A stretch of DNA of 52,212 nucleotides from UBA9732 sp963599445 (GCA_963599445.1 CAVBWZ010000017.1:1-52212), one strand, 5' to 3'. Shown: positions 39,271-48,091, numbered from the stretch's first letter. Made by a program: numbers and translations. Notes: generated from the letters alone by a model not told the origin.

Positions 39271-39770
39271 TGGTTCATTTTCATGTTTTTATGACAACCA
39301 AAACCCAAAGCAAACCCAAATCGCCAATGCTCACTTCAATAGTGGTTTAAAAACAGTTCACAAAATCTGATAAATCGACAACATAATCAATCTAAGCTAC
39401 CCGCAGGATCTTGTAACCGACATGTAGACGAACGAACAGTTCAACCCAGCTCACCCCAGACAACTTCCTCGAAAAGGTCTGAACCTGAGAACCTAAACCC
39501 AAAAGGCAAAAAATAGAACGTCATCGTAATGCCGTTCTTACAAAAAACAACTCAATGTTTTTTAATACTATGTTGATGATAGGTACTGTTTTCGTGGATG
39601 TCAATCAGAAAACACCCCCTGGAAAACCACAAAGTATTCCTCCCAAGGATTCGGTGTCCACGTCTACAAGTTCAACCAAAACTGCTTGTAAAGTACAAGG
39701 CAAGATTGTGTTACGTCCCACAAAAACCTTGAAGTTCAATATGACCAGATTCAAGAACTGAACAATACAA

Positions 39771-39845
39771 TGAAAACCTTTCACGTATTCTCATATAGTT
39801 TTCATTACTACTGAAAACTTTTCTTGACATTGCTAATAGTTTTCA
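39771..39845. repeat. Double inverted repeat, arms TGAAAAC/GTTTTCA
   Basis: The first unit is TGAAAAC (39771-39777) and GTTTTCA (39798-39804). The second is TGAAAAC (39812-39818) and GTTTTCA (39839-39845). Both loops are exactly 20 nt and the units are 7 nt apart. It ends right where a DUF4143 remnant begins. The preceding 39271-39770 has no gene I can support. Confidence 0.8.
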
Positions 39846-40048
39846 GTTCAAAAAGGAATACCTTTATCCAAGTAGCCTACTCCGTTGCAGAGGACAGTAC
39901 GTATGAACGCGAAATGGCATTATTCAACACACTGGACAACTCTCGAAGGAAAATCCTCATCACCACAGACCCTGTCGATATCTCCACGAGTACGGTTCAG
40001 CACATAACACTCCAGAAATTTCTGAAAATGAAGGATCTGGAAAACTGA
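39824..40048 (+). pseudogene. Short C-terminal remnant of a DUF4143 ATPase
   Basis: About 60 codons match the very end of DUF4143 proteins: 'FIQVAYSVAEDSTYEREMALF', then 'KILITTDPVDIS', then 'VQHITLQKFL'. Homology starts abruptly near 39850, just after the double inverted repeat. A deletion has therefore removed the ATPase gene between its upstream array and its last ~65 codons. It is not expected to be functional. Confidence 0.7.
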
Positions 40049-40106
40049 ATACCAATCCAAACAGGCCTAATCATCCAAAACCTCATGAAGACATCCCTTT
40101 CTCCAC

Positions 40107-40200
40107 ACCAGCCACACGACTACACACAAAGCGAAACCATACTTGGAAACTTAATCAATCCAAAGACCGATATCCTTGAAACCTCATCAAAGAGAACCTT
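40107..40200 (+). repeat. Left flanking repeat of DUF3990 module 2
   Basis: It is similar to 41709-41810. Shared stretches are CACACC(T)AGCCACAC, then CAC.CAAA..CGA.., AT.CTTGG, and AGACCGATATCCTTGA (40164-40179) followed by A(C/G)A-type sequence. The alignment is imperfect, with small gaps. It includes the dispersed ACCGATATCC motif. Confidence 0.5.
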
Positions 40201-40288
40201 GAAACGAAATAATGACCTCTAAAACGAAATAAAACAATCAAAACTTCGTTTTGATTTCGCAGTCATTGCACACAATCAGTGCATACCC

Positions 40289-40344
40289 TTGACAAAACTA
40301 ATACCACAGTATTATAAAATAAGCAAACTAATATCATAGTATTA
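40289..40344 (+). promoter_or_regulatory. Promoter with two palindromic operators for DUF3990 module 2
   Basis: TTGACA (40289-40294), a 17-nt spacer and TTATAA (40312-40317) form the promoter. TAATACCACAGTATTA (40299-40314) and TAATATCATAGTATTA (40329-40344) are near-perfect palindromes exactly 30 bp apart, one inside the promoter. They are strong candidates for binding by the HTH of the partner protein. Confidence 0.7.
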
Positions 40345-40360
40345 CTTCCAAGAGGCACCT

Positions 40361-41062
40361 ATGAAACAGGAAATAACCATATACCACGGCTCTCAACAAA
40401 TCGTTTATGTGCCTAAATTCGGTATCGGGAAAAAATACAATGACTACGGACAGGGCTTTTACTGCACAGAGAACAACGAACTTGCAAAAGAATGGGCCTG
40501 CCCTATTAAAAATGATGGCTATTCAAACGAATATCATTTGGACCTTGAAGGACTGAATGTAATGCACCTAACAAAAGGAGAATTCAACGTCCTGAACTGG
40601 CTTGCTGTATTGCTCACCCACAGAAAGTTCGATATTACTTCTCCAATCGGCAACAACGCACGGGAGTTCATTCTGAATCGCTTTATGCCGGAAACAACCA
40701 ATGTCGATGTGATGATTGGTTATCGTGCCGATGACTCCTATTTTTCCTTTGCAGAAGACTTCGTGAACAACACAATCTCTTTGAAAGACCTAAACAATGC
40801 AATGAGGCTAGGTACGCTGGGTGAACAGGTTGTGATGCTTTCAGAACGCTCCTTTGAGCAAATCAAATTCATCGACTACGAAATTGCAGACTATCGCGAA
40901 TACTACTTCAAACGAGCCAAGCGAGACCAAAGTGCACGAACTGCTTACGCAAACCATAAAAAAGCCTTGTATCAACTCATGGACGATATTTTCGTCCTGG
41001 ATATCATAAGGGAGGATATGAGAAATGACGACCCACGCTTACAGTCAGTTATATCTGAGTAA
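40361..41062 (+). CDS. DUF3990 family protein, ADP-ribosyltransferase-fold toxin candidate (copy 2)
   Basis: This encodes 233 residues. The N-terminal motif 'ITIYHGSQQIVYVPKFGIGKKYNDYGQGFYCTE' is followed by 'ELAKEWACP', as in the copy at 559-1212. 'LNWLAVLLTHRKFD' and 'VMIGYRADDSYFSFAEDFVNNTIS' also correspond to that copy. The His of YHGS and Tyr of GQGFYCTE would contact NAD if it is an active transferase. Its 3' end overlaps the partner gene by 38 nt. The promoter carries two palindromic operators. A toxin role is inferred from fold and gene pairing. Confidence 0.75.
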   Translation: MKQEITIYHGSQQIVYVPKFGIGKKYNDYGQGFYCTENNELAKEWACPIKNDGYSNEYHLDLEGLNVMHLTKGEFNVLNWLAVLLTHRKFDITSPIGNNAREFILNRFMPETTNVDVMIGYRADDSYFSFAEDFVNNTISLKDLNNAMRLGTLGEQVVMLSERSFEQIKFIDYEIADYREYYFKRAKRDQSARTAYANHKKALYQLMDDIFVLDIIREDMRNDDPRLQSVISE

Positions 41063-41657
41063 GTCTTCCCGTGCTGTAGGCAATATGCTTCACGATGCTG
41101 TACTCGAATTTGGCATGGACGGCGAAGACTTCCTGGACCGCTTTATTCAATCCAATATTGCAGAGGAAATAGAGAGCGGCAATCCTAAATACATTGCAGG
41201 AAAAAGCGGGTTGGAGCTTTTCTTAGAGGTAATGGAAAAGACCACAGGAAAAGCCTACGATGCAGAACTTGTCGAGAGCTATGAAAGAAGTCCTGTCTAC
41301 TGGGTAGGATGGATGCTTACACATTACCAATGGTACTCCGGTCACACATTCAAGAGTATCATCGACACAGTCTCGTACAACGAACTTCTAGGACTTTACG
41401 GGACACTCCATGAAGCGGACATCGAGAAAAGCTATGAAGTCCTTGATGCCCATCTTGAAAGAAACGAAAGCAAGTTGAAAACGGCAAGAAAGCATTGCGG
41501 CTTAACGCAAGAAGATCTTGCCAATGAATCCGGAGTTTCCCTCAATACCATACGCGCCTATGAACGGAAAAGCAAAGACATCAACAAAGCTCAGTCCGAT
41601 ATCATACTGCGTCTTGCCAAGGCATTGAAGTGCAATATGACAGACCTTCTGGATTGA
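41025..41657 (+). CDS. Two-domain partner of DUF3990 protein with C-terminal Xre HTH (antitoxin-like)
   Basis: This encodes 210 residues. Residues 1-145 are homologous to the HTH-less protein at 137-553 ('YLSKSSRAVGNMLHDAV', 'EDFLDRFIQSN', 'ELFLEVME', 'WVGWMLTHYQWYSG', 'YGTLHEADI'). Residues ~150-210 are an Xre helix-turn-helix: 'LKTARKHCGLTQEDLANESGVSLNTIRAYERKSKDINKA', then 'LAKALKCNMTDLLD'. The layout suits an antitoxin that both neutralises the DUF3990 protein and autoregulates the operon. Neutralisation is inferred. It follows the toxin-like gene, the reverse of many toxin-antitoxin pairs. Confidence 0.75.
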   Translation: MTTHAYSQLYLSKSSRAVGNMLHDAVLEFGMDGEDFLDRFIQSNIAEEIESGNPKYIAGKSGLELFLEVMEKTTGKAYDAELVESYERSPVYWVGWMLTHYQWYSGHTFKSIIDTVSYNELLGLYGTLHEADIEKSYEVLDAHLERNESKLKTARKHCGLTQEDLANESGVSLNTIRAYERKSKDINKAQSDIILRLAKALKCNMTDLLD

Positions 41658-41708
41658 CCATAACGTTCTCGAATCAAGGTCCAGCATCCACTGAAAGAGG
41701 ATGTTCAC

Positions 41709-41810
41709 TTCCCCCACACCTAGCCACACAACCGCACCCAAAACACGACTATGCTTGGTGGCTAAAGCAAAAACAAAAACCGATATCCTTGAGACAACAT
41801 CCAACAGCAT
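41709..41810 (+). repeat. Right flanking repeat of DUF3990 module 2
   Basis: It corresponds to 40107-40200. It reads CACACCTAGCCACACAACC, then a CACCC..CACGACTATGCTTGG stretch, then AACCGATATCCTTGAGACA (41777-41795). It is in the same orientation as the left copy, so the toxin/partner pair sits between direct repeats. Confidence 0.5.
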
Positions 41811-42880
41811 TTCCAACACATCAGAAAACAAAACTCGAAAGCATTTGAACAACACTCCTTTGTGAGACACCGTCCTGCCTGCTTGCGAAACGCAGCACCG
41901 ATCCGTTTCCCGAAACATCGAAATATCCTTGTACATGGGCATGTTGCGTTTCTTCCATTGTTTTTCGTCAATCCAACTTTAGAAACCTACATGCTCTTTT
42001 CTTCACCCCCCCTCCTTTAGGTCTCCAATCCCCCAACTTCCCGTGAAAAACCAACAAATAGAAAGGCTAACACATTTGGAGTTTCATTAAAAATGACGAA
42101 AACATAAGTTTTTCGAAATACTTCATAATGCAACACATTGATGTAACTTTCAAAAACACCACGACAATGAACTCATAAACTATCATGATGGAACCTCACA
42201 TCTGACATTCGAGAAGAACCAGAGAACCATTCGTAGCATCTCGCTCATAGTATAAAGGGCTCATGCATCTACTACTATTGAACTATACACTAAAAGAATC
42301 TTTCTCCTTCGTAAATTTCTAATGTCAACCCAATAACTCTATTCGTACGTGTAAAAATCTCTCTGCAAACAAGAACAACAAGTTGTCAAGAGTTGCTGAC
42401 TCCAACTCAGCCAAAAATGAGATGTAACATAGTCGAAACAGGATTAAAAGTCAATATACTCACAAAAGCCTAAAATCTTGTCATCATACCATATATATCC
42501 CATAATACATAATATCGCCATCTACAATATTATTGTTTACATTACAAGCAAATATATCCAAGAAACACAACCATAGTATCAATATTTCATAGAAACAGCT
42601 TGACAGATTTAGAATGTGGATTTAGCCTGTCATGGGCCAATGGAGAAGGGCGGGAATACGTTGGTTCAAAAAGTCGGTAATACCTGAATCAAGACGGGGA
42701 TTCAAAAGTACCGAAATGCATATCTTAAGATTCCCAGATAAGGACTTGATGCATTCAAAAGAAAGCCTTTAAACAAAAGCTTTTCATGAAGAATTCAAGT
42801 CAAATGGGTTTTCGCCTTTTGTGGCTTACCAACATACGGTAGTCATATTAAGTCGTCACTTTTGGAGGAGTGAAAGCATT
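41811..42880. other. 1.07-kb AT-rich spacer without a supported gene
   Basis: No reading frame here resembles a protein I know. TTGACA at 42600-42605 with a weak TAGCCT 17 nt later could be a promoter for the TIR gene, with a long leader. The region may contain decayed sequence. Confidence 0.5.
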
Positions 42881-43459
42881 ATGGAACATGTTTCGCACAA
42901 AAAAACACAGAAGACTGAATTGAAACGAAAGGCACCCAATACCAGGAATGTCATCTTCATAAGTCACCACTCTACAGATGAAAGTGTTGCAGATATGTTA
43001 GTTGAATTCCTCGCTGGAACAGGTTTCCCCAAAGAAAACATCTTTTGCTCATCTTTACCAGGTAATGACGTAGACAGACTGATTTCTAGCGAAATTAAAG
43101 ATGCGCTAAACCACAGCGTAGTCAATATTGTAATTCTCTCTCAGGACTATTACAAAAGTGCTTATTGTCTAAACGAAGCAGGCGTTTTGTGGTATGAGGA
43201 TACTACCGTGATTCCAATAGCCTTACCTGAAATCAATTCAAATAATATGTACGGATTCCTTAACAACGAGTACAAACTAAGAAGATTGGATTCCGACACA
43301 GATATTTCATATATCTATGACACTGTAGACGAAGTAATACATAAAGCAAATACAAAAGCAAGCGTAATTACATGCGAAAACAACAAACTTAGGAAAAAAT
43401 ATGAGACATATCTACAATCAAGGAAATCATCAAGCAAATCATCTTCGAGACGGACTTAG
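42881..43459 (+). CDS. TIR-domain protein
   Basis: This encodes 192 residues. The TIR domain spans ~22-120. It has 'NVIFISHHSTDESVADMLVEFLAGTG', 'IFCSSLPGND', 'SEIKDALNHSVVNIVILSQDYYKSAYCLNEAGVLW', with the NADase-type glutamate at Glu99, and 'VIPIALPE'. The start at 42881 has GGAGGAG 11 nt upstream. The last residues (SRKSSSKSSSRRT) are low-complexity. Meanwhile an overlapping +1 frame stays open to 43583, which suggests a frameshift. Bacterial TIR proteins of this kind are usually defence NADases. No Thoeris or CBASS partner is adjacent. Confidence 0.85.
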   Translation: MEHVSHKKTQKTELKRKAPNTRNVIFISHHSTDESVADMLVEFLAGTGFPKENIFCSSLPGNDVDRLISSEIKDALNHSVVNIVILSQDYYKSAYCLNEAGVLWYEDTTVIPIALPEINSNNMYGFLNNEYKLRRLDSDTDISYIYDTVDEVIHKANTKASVITCENNKLRKKYETYLQSRKSSSKSSSRRT

Positions 43460-44246
43460 AGCCGATGAAGTGTTGACCGATGATGAAATAATTGTGGTTC
43501 TTCACGGAAAACTCGGAGATTGGAGTCGAATGATTATTGGAAGAGAAGTCATATGGGCTCTGGAAAACGGCTCAACGAAATAACAACGGAAGGACTGTAA
43601 CACGCCCTTGTATTCTCCCCAAAAGCCGATGTCATCAAATCTCGCTTGGAGGAAGACCATGCCATGCAACAGATTTGATGTTATTACAAAGTCCAAAAAC
43701 CGCAGATGTTGCAACAGAAATGTTATAGTAAACAACAAAAACACGGTCTGCTGCAACAATCTGCTGGTATGTCCTAGAACGGAAGCTGGAAGGCAAATCC
43801 TCTTCTCTCTCATGAGGTATCTTTCAATTCCCTCCGTCGGAGGGTTCATCCCCAAGGATTCCGAGAAGAGCCAAACTTCTGAAAGATGGAATAAAATTTG
43901 CACTCCAAAACGAACCTCCAGTTGACAACCTACAAGTGTTACAAACAAAGATTGATTCCCAAAACAATCACTCAAAGAAGTCTTTCAAGACTTTTTTCTG
44001 CCATATATGCAACCTTAGAGCTTACAACAACAATCAAGAGTCTCAAGACACTCAGAGGACTTTCACACCGAAAGGTCATTAAAACTGATTCCAGCAGGAT
44101 TCAGATAACCTCTAAAATCGTCAAGACAGTTCCTGGAAATCATAATTCAAGGTGTTGTCAGGCGTTGCACTCACCTCTTGAGCGCACTACATATAGACTC
44201 CCGTTACATTTACTTTTTCTATTGGCAGACCATCACGATTTCATGA
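43460..44246. other. Spacer after TIR gene with possible frameshifted tail
   Basis: The +1 frame from within the TIR gene to 43583 reads 'LRADEVLTDDEIIVVLHGKL', then 'GREVIWALENG'. I recall a similar LT/SDDEI..L segment after the TIR domain in longer relatives, so the tail may be lost by frameshift. Further on, CCCTCCG-T-CGGAGGG (43830-43844) is a perfect hairpin. Nothing else could be identified. Confidence 0.35.
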
Positions 44247-45956
44247 CTAAATAAAACATGTGGTTTTATTTTCTCCATTCTTCATTAGACTATAAAGCCC
44301 CTCAATCTCTTTCGCTCTTTTTTCGTATTCTTCTTCATTAAGAACCGCAAATTGTTTATCAAAATAAATCTTATGGGCTTTTCCGCCATCGTCAACTTCA
44401 AACATATCATAATCGACCGTCGCTAGAATCACTTGCGGCAGAGAATCGATTTTTGCAATCATGTTGAGAATATCCTTACTACTGTTGATGCTGGACTCTT
44501 TCTCACGTGGAGAGTCCACCACAAATGGAAACTTAATCACAGAACTACTTATGCTATTCATTGTTTGGAACAAGCCATTATATTGTGACAGAATTATCTT
44601 CGGCAGCAGAGAACCTTGTGCATTCAGAGCTTTTAGTAGCTTAATTTTCCCATCATATTCCTGCGTCCATGCACTCAAAGCAATAAGGTTCTGTTTTACA
44701 TGGTCAACATAAGATTGCTCGATGTCCTTCTTATCAGGGACTTCTTTTAGTTCCTTATCGATTTTCTTTATCTTGTCCTCACATCCCGATTGCTTGATAC
44801 GATTATTAACAAGTTCATGAGAATATTTTCGAATCGTATCCTTCAACCCTCTGTGTCGAAGATAGGCGTCATAAGCATCTTGAGACTCATCGTATACCTT
44901 TTCCTGTTCTTTAAGTCGAGTCATCAAAGAAACATATTGTCTTTCTTGATTCTTAAGCTCAATTCTAATGCTACTCACAATAAACTCTATCTGGGCACGC
45001 AGATATTCTGCATTTGACTGGTTATAGTTACTTCTAACCAAATCATATAGTTCATCATCGAACTCATAACCACACCGAGGGCAGACATGGCGAGCCTGCT
45101 TTTCGGAATCATTCGACAGCTCAATAGCTTGGAACTGCCTGATAATATCGAGCTGGCTTTCATGTTGCTGTAAAGCAGTCTGAAGCTCCTGAATTTTATT
45201 TCTGGTACGTCCTATCTTTTGAACGAAATCCTCAATCTCCTTCTTTGGAGTAGTTAGTTGCCTTTCCAGTTCATCTTCATTATCAGCGGGGATAATACTA
45301 TTAATCTCTTCTGTCAAAGCCTTAATTGTAATTAGAACCCGACGCTCCTCTTCCTGTAGTTTTTTTACCTCTTCCTTCAGCTGATCTTTTTTAGCCTGCA
45401 ATTCGATTCTGTTTTCCGTGTAAAGACCAAGGTGAAAATACAGAGACTTAGCTCTTTCAGACTTGGCAAACTGATCCATACGCTCAAAGCTATCATACAA
45501 TTCATTCCAACCTTTATCCTGATCTATATAGTATGGCATAAAGGTGAATGCAGGAGGAGCTTGAACAACTCTTTTATTTCCACTTTTTTCGGCCAGAAAA
45601 ACTGAGAAGTTGAAAACCTCAGCAAGCTTCGGTGCTAGCTGCTTTGTCACGGATTCACTCAACAAAATCAGCTCGTCTCCCTTCAGCACAGCAAACTTCC
45701 GAATAAAACGTACAATTCGATATTCTGTATTATCAACATCTATGGTTACCGCCGTTACCTTAGAATCCTTGTCCCAACGAGCATCGAAGTGAACTTCCGC
45801 ACCAAGCGTATCATATAGCGATTTAATCACCGATGATTTGCCCACATGATTCTCAGTGCTCGTAATAACATTAAGCCCCTTTTCAAAAGAAACAAAACAC
45901 GCAGTATGCTTCTGTATATCAGCAATTAAGATATCTTTGAAAAACATACTACTCAT
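44247..45956 (-). CDS. SMC/Rad50-like ATPase (Lamassu LmuB-like)
   Basis: This encodes 569 residues. The N-terminal ATPase half has an atypical P-loop 'ITSTENHVGKSSVIKSLYD', lacking the first Gly. A long coiled coil spans ~165-440 and is broken near residue 290 by 'RHVCPRCGYEFDD', a Rad50-type CxxC zinc-hook candidate. The C-terminal half has 'FPFVVDSPREKESS', the position of Walker B/D-loop, and 'QVILATVDYD'. The start overlaps the stop of the DUF4297 nuclease gene by 4 nt. Cap4/DUF4297 nuclease plus SMC-like ATPase is the arrangement of Lamassu-type defence. No LmuC was found, so this is Lamassu-like at best. Confidence 0.75.
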   Translation of the reverse strand: MSSMFFKDILIADIQKHTACFVSFEKGLNVITSTENHVGKSSVIKSLYDTLGAEVHFDARWDKDSKVTAVTIDVDNTEYRIVRFIRKFAVLKGDELILLSESVTKQLAPKLAEVFNFSVFLAEKSGNKRVVQAPPAFTFMPYYIDQDKGWNELYDSFERMDQFAKSERAKSLYFHLGLYTENRIELQAKKDQLKEEVKKLQEEERRVLITIKALTEEINSIIPADNEDELERQLTTPKKEIEDFVQKIGRTRNKIQELQTALQQHESQLDIIRQFQAIELSNDSEKQARHVCPRCGYEFDDELYDLVRSNYNQSNAEYLRAQIEFIVSSIRIELKNQERQYVSLMTRLKEQEKVYDESQDAYDAYLRHRGLKDTIRKYSHELVNNRIKQSGCEDKIKKIDKELKEVPDKKDIEQSYVDHVKQNLIALSAWTQEYDGKIKLLKALNAQGSLLPKIILSQYNGLFQTMNSISSSVIKFPFVVDSPREKESSINSSKDILNMIAKIDSLPQVILATVDYDMFEVDDGGKAHKIYFDKQFAVLNEEEYEKRAKEIEGLYSLMKNGENKTTCFI

Positions 45957-47041
45957 GGATTCTTCCTTAATTTATTAATTAATAGACACACAGTCAAAAC
46001 AGCTATATATTTCTGATTATATGGAATCTTCAGTAACGGATTCTTATCGTGTACCCTTGTTCCGACGACTAGACCATATTCCCATGGCGTACTACTACCA
46101 TCAAAAGCATCTTCTTCCATGACTTCCAATGTCTCATTATAAAGACTGCGGAAAGACTCGTCTTTGGGATTATTACTGTCCGCAAGAATTTGCACAAAAG
46201 GAAGACTCACCGCTGTCCGATCTTCTTCCTTCACTCCCGAAAACTTAAACATGTCATCAAATGTTGGAATAGACAGCATAATCACCTTGTCAATCACGCG
46301 AGACATCTCATCACGCGTAAAGCCCTTATGTATTTTTACTTCGTCAAGCTCTGCACCTTCCTGCATACGCTCATACTCCTGTCTCTTTGTGAGTATATCA
46401 ATCAGAGAGCTGTAAAGACCCTTCACTGTATCAACTGTAATACGTGGGTATTTTTCATAAATAAAGTCCTGCATCTCTTTCTCAACGAGATCCTTATGGC
46501 GGTCAATAGTCAGGGTCGTATGAAGATGTGCAAACTTGGAGAGATCGACCTCCTTAGAAGACATTCCAAGTCTAGAAGCTATATCTGCCTTTATTCTATC
46601 CTGCACACTCTGCTGCAGTTTTGAAAGTGGTGTTTTCTCTGCTTTTAGAAGGTTCTTCCTGCTGAGCTTTCTTCCATTCTCATTAACAAGTGTATAATTG
46701 ATTTCCAACGGTGTATTCGTAATCAACCCAAGTTCTTTCACCAGCCAATTTTCAGGCCTGCTCAGTTGCATATACAATTTGGCAAGCCATCCGCTGGAAA
46801 TCGCAGAGTCAATGGTGATTATCTCATCGCAAGTCTTCATCTGGTAATAGCTTACAACAAGCGGATCCGAATCCAAATCGAAAAGCGTTATATCGTCATA
46901 GTGATCGAGAATCAAGAGATAATTCAGTTCATCATAAAGTTCAATTGCCATGTGAAGTGTCTGACTCACCTGCATATCGAGGCGATTATACGATCGGCTA
47001 CCAGCAGCAATATCAATTTTTATAAGTTGTTTGTTAGCCAC
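45953..47041 (-). CDS. DUF4297 (Cap4-type) nuclease, Lamassu LmuA-like
   Basis: This encodes 362 residues. The N-terminal PD-(D/E)XK domain shows 'ELNYLLILDHYDDITLFDL' with Asp49/Asp50. The second catalytic element follows in 'VSYYQMKTCDE' (Gln67, Lys69). This is the D...QxK pattern of DUF4297/Cap4 DNA endonucleases. The C-terminal ~280 residues are helical, probably for oligomerisation or sensing. It is the first gene of a two-gene operon with the SMC-like ATPase. In related systems the ATPase complex senses phage DNA structures and unleashes the nuclease. Confidence 0.78.
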   Translation of the reverse strand: MANKQLIKIDIAAGSRSYNRLDMQVSQTLHMAIELYDELNYLLILDHYDDITLFDLDSDPLVVSYYQMKTCDEIITIDSAISSGWLAKLYMQLSRPENWLVKELGLITNTPLEINYTLVNENGRKLSRKNLLKAEKTPLSKLQQSVQDRIKADIASRLGMSSKEVDLSKFAHLHTTLTIDRHKDLVEKEMQDFIYEKYPRITVDTVKGLYSSLIDILTKRQEYERMQEGAELDEVKIHKGFTRDEMSRVIDKVIMLSIPTFDDMFKFSGVKEEDRTAVSLPFVQILADSNNPKDESFRSLYNETLEVMEEDAFDGSSTPWEYGLVVGTRVHDKNPLLKIPYNQKYIAVLTVCLLINKLRKNP

Positions 47042-47133
47042 CAGAGGCCCCCTTCCGATGAGTTATGATTATTATTTACTACACCTAGGATGTCAACGTC
47101 CAAACTCGTTTTTGAAACCAATCCCCTCGTCTT

Positions 47134-48021
47134 TCAATACCTCACCTTCCCTTCTGCCACAGCCTTCAGGTGCTCCCCATATGGGCTCTTCCCATACGCA
47201 ACAGCACTTTCCATTAGCTTTTCCCTGTCAATCCAACCATTAATGAATGCAATCTCCTCTGGCGCAGAGATGGTAATGCCCTGCCTTCCTTCGATAGTCT
47301 CCACAAAGTTGGATGCCTCAAGAAGAGAACTGAATGTTCCAGTATCAAGCCACGCAAAGCCGCGCCCTAAGAGCTGAACATCAAGAAGTCCATCGTTCAA
47401 ATACATTTCATTAAGGGAGGTAATCTCAAGCTCACCTCTAGACGAAGGCTTTACCTGATTTGCGCGCTTGCAAACATCTCCTGGATAGAAATAAAGACCT
47501 GTCACCGCATAGTGGGATTTGGGATTCAATGGCTTCTCTTCGATGCTCGTTGCCCTTCCATTTTCATCGAAGGCTACAACTCCAAAACGTTCCGGGTCGT
47601 TCACATAGTAGCCAAACACGGTGGCACGACCATTGTCTTGCGCATCAGCTACGGCATTTTTAAGAATCCTTCTAAAATCGTTTCCGTAGAATATGTTGTC
47701 ACCAAGAACCATCGCCCCGGGCTCTCCAGAAAGGAATTCTTCGCCTAGGATAAAAGCCTGTGCAAGCCCGTCTGGGGAAGGCTGCACTTTATAACTCAGA
47801 CTAATCCCAAACTGGCTTCCATCACCAAGCAGCGCTTCAAATCTTGGAGTGTCTTCAGGAGTACTTATTATCAATATCTCTCTTATCCCCGCCAGCATAA
47901 GCGTGCTCAAGGGATAATAGATCATAGGTTTGTCATATATAGGAAGCAACTGCTTGCTTGTAACCTTTGTCAATGGATAAAGTCGAGTACCCGATCCTCC
48001 AGCAAGAACGATACCTTTCAT
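47134..48021 (-). CDS. rfbA: Glucose-1-phosphate thymidylyltransferase
   Basis: This encodes 295 residues from ATG 48021, with AAGGAGG upstream. It shows the RmlA pattern: 'MKGIVLAGGSGTRLYPLTKVTSKQLLPIYDKPMIYYPLSTLM', 'VQPSPDGLAQAFILGEEFL', 'LGDNIFYG', 'IEEKPLNPKSHYAVTGLYFY' and 'FAWLDTGTF'. It forms dTDP-glucose from glucose-1-phosphate and dTTP, the first step to dTDP-L-rhamnose. It is the last gene of the rfbB-D-C-A operon (minus strand), ~70 nt after rfbC. Confidence 0.96.
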   Translation of the reverse strand: MKGIVLAGGSGTRLYPLTKVTSKQLLPIYDKPMIYYPLSTLMLAGIREILIISTPEDTPRFEALLGDGSQFGISLSYKVQPSPDGLAQAFILGEEFLSGEPGAMVLGDNIFYGNDFRRILKNAVADAQDNGRATVFGYYVNDPERFGVVAFDENGRATSIEEKPLNPKSHYAVTGLYFYPGDVCKRANQVKPSSRGELEITSLNEMYLNDGLLDVQLLGRGFAWLDTGTFSSLLEASNFVETIEGRQGITISAPEEIAFINGWIDREKLMESAVAYGKSPYGEHLKAVAEGKVRY

Positions 48022-48091
48022 ACCAACCTCCTTATTATCACTTGGCATTTAGCCCGATTTCCCTAATGCCCCAGCCAATACAAGATCACAA

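Noticed and set aside
39555..39761. 68-codon open frame upstream of the DUF4143 remnant
   Set aside because: Low-complexity Ser/Thr/Lys translation, no ribosome site, no similarity recognised.
40299..40344. CRISPR-like or iteron origin from the two TAATAY...GTATTA sites
   Set aside because: There are only two copies, placed in a promoter next to an HTH gene. Operators explain them better.
43502..43975. 157-codon minus-strand open frame after the TIR gene
   Set aside because: It has no ribosome site and no recognisable motif, and composition resembles the complement of decayed sequence.
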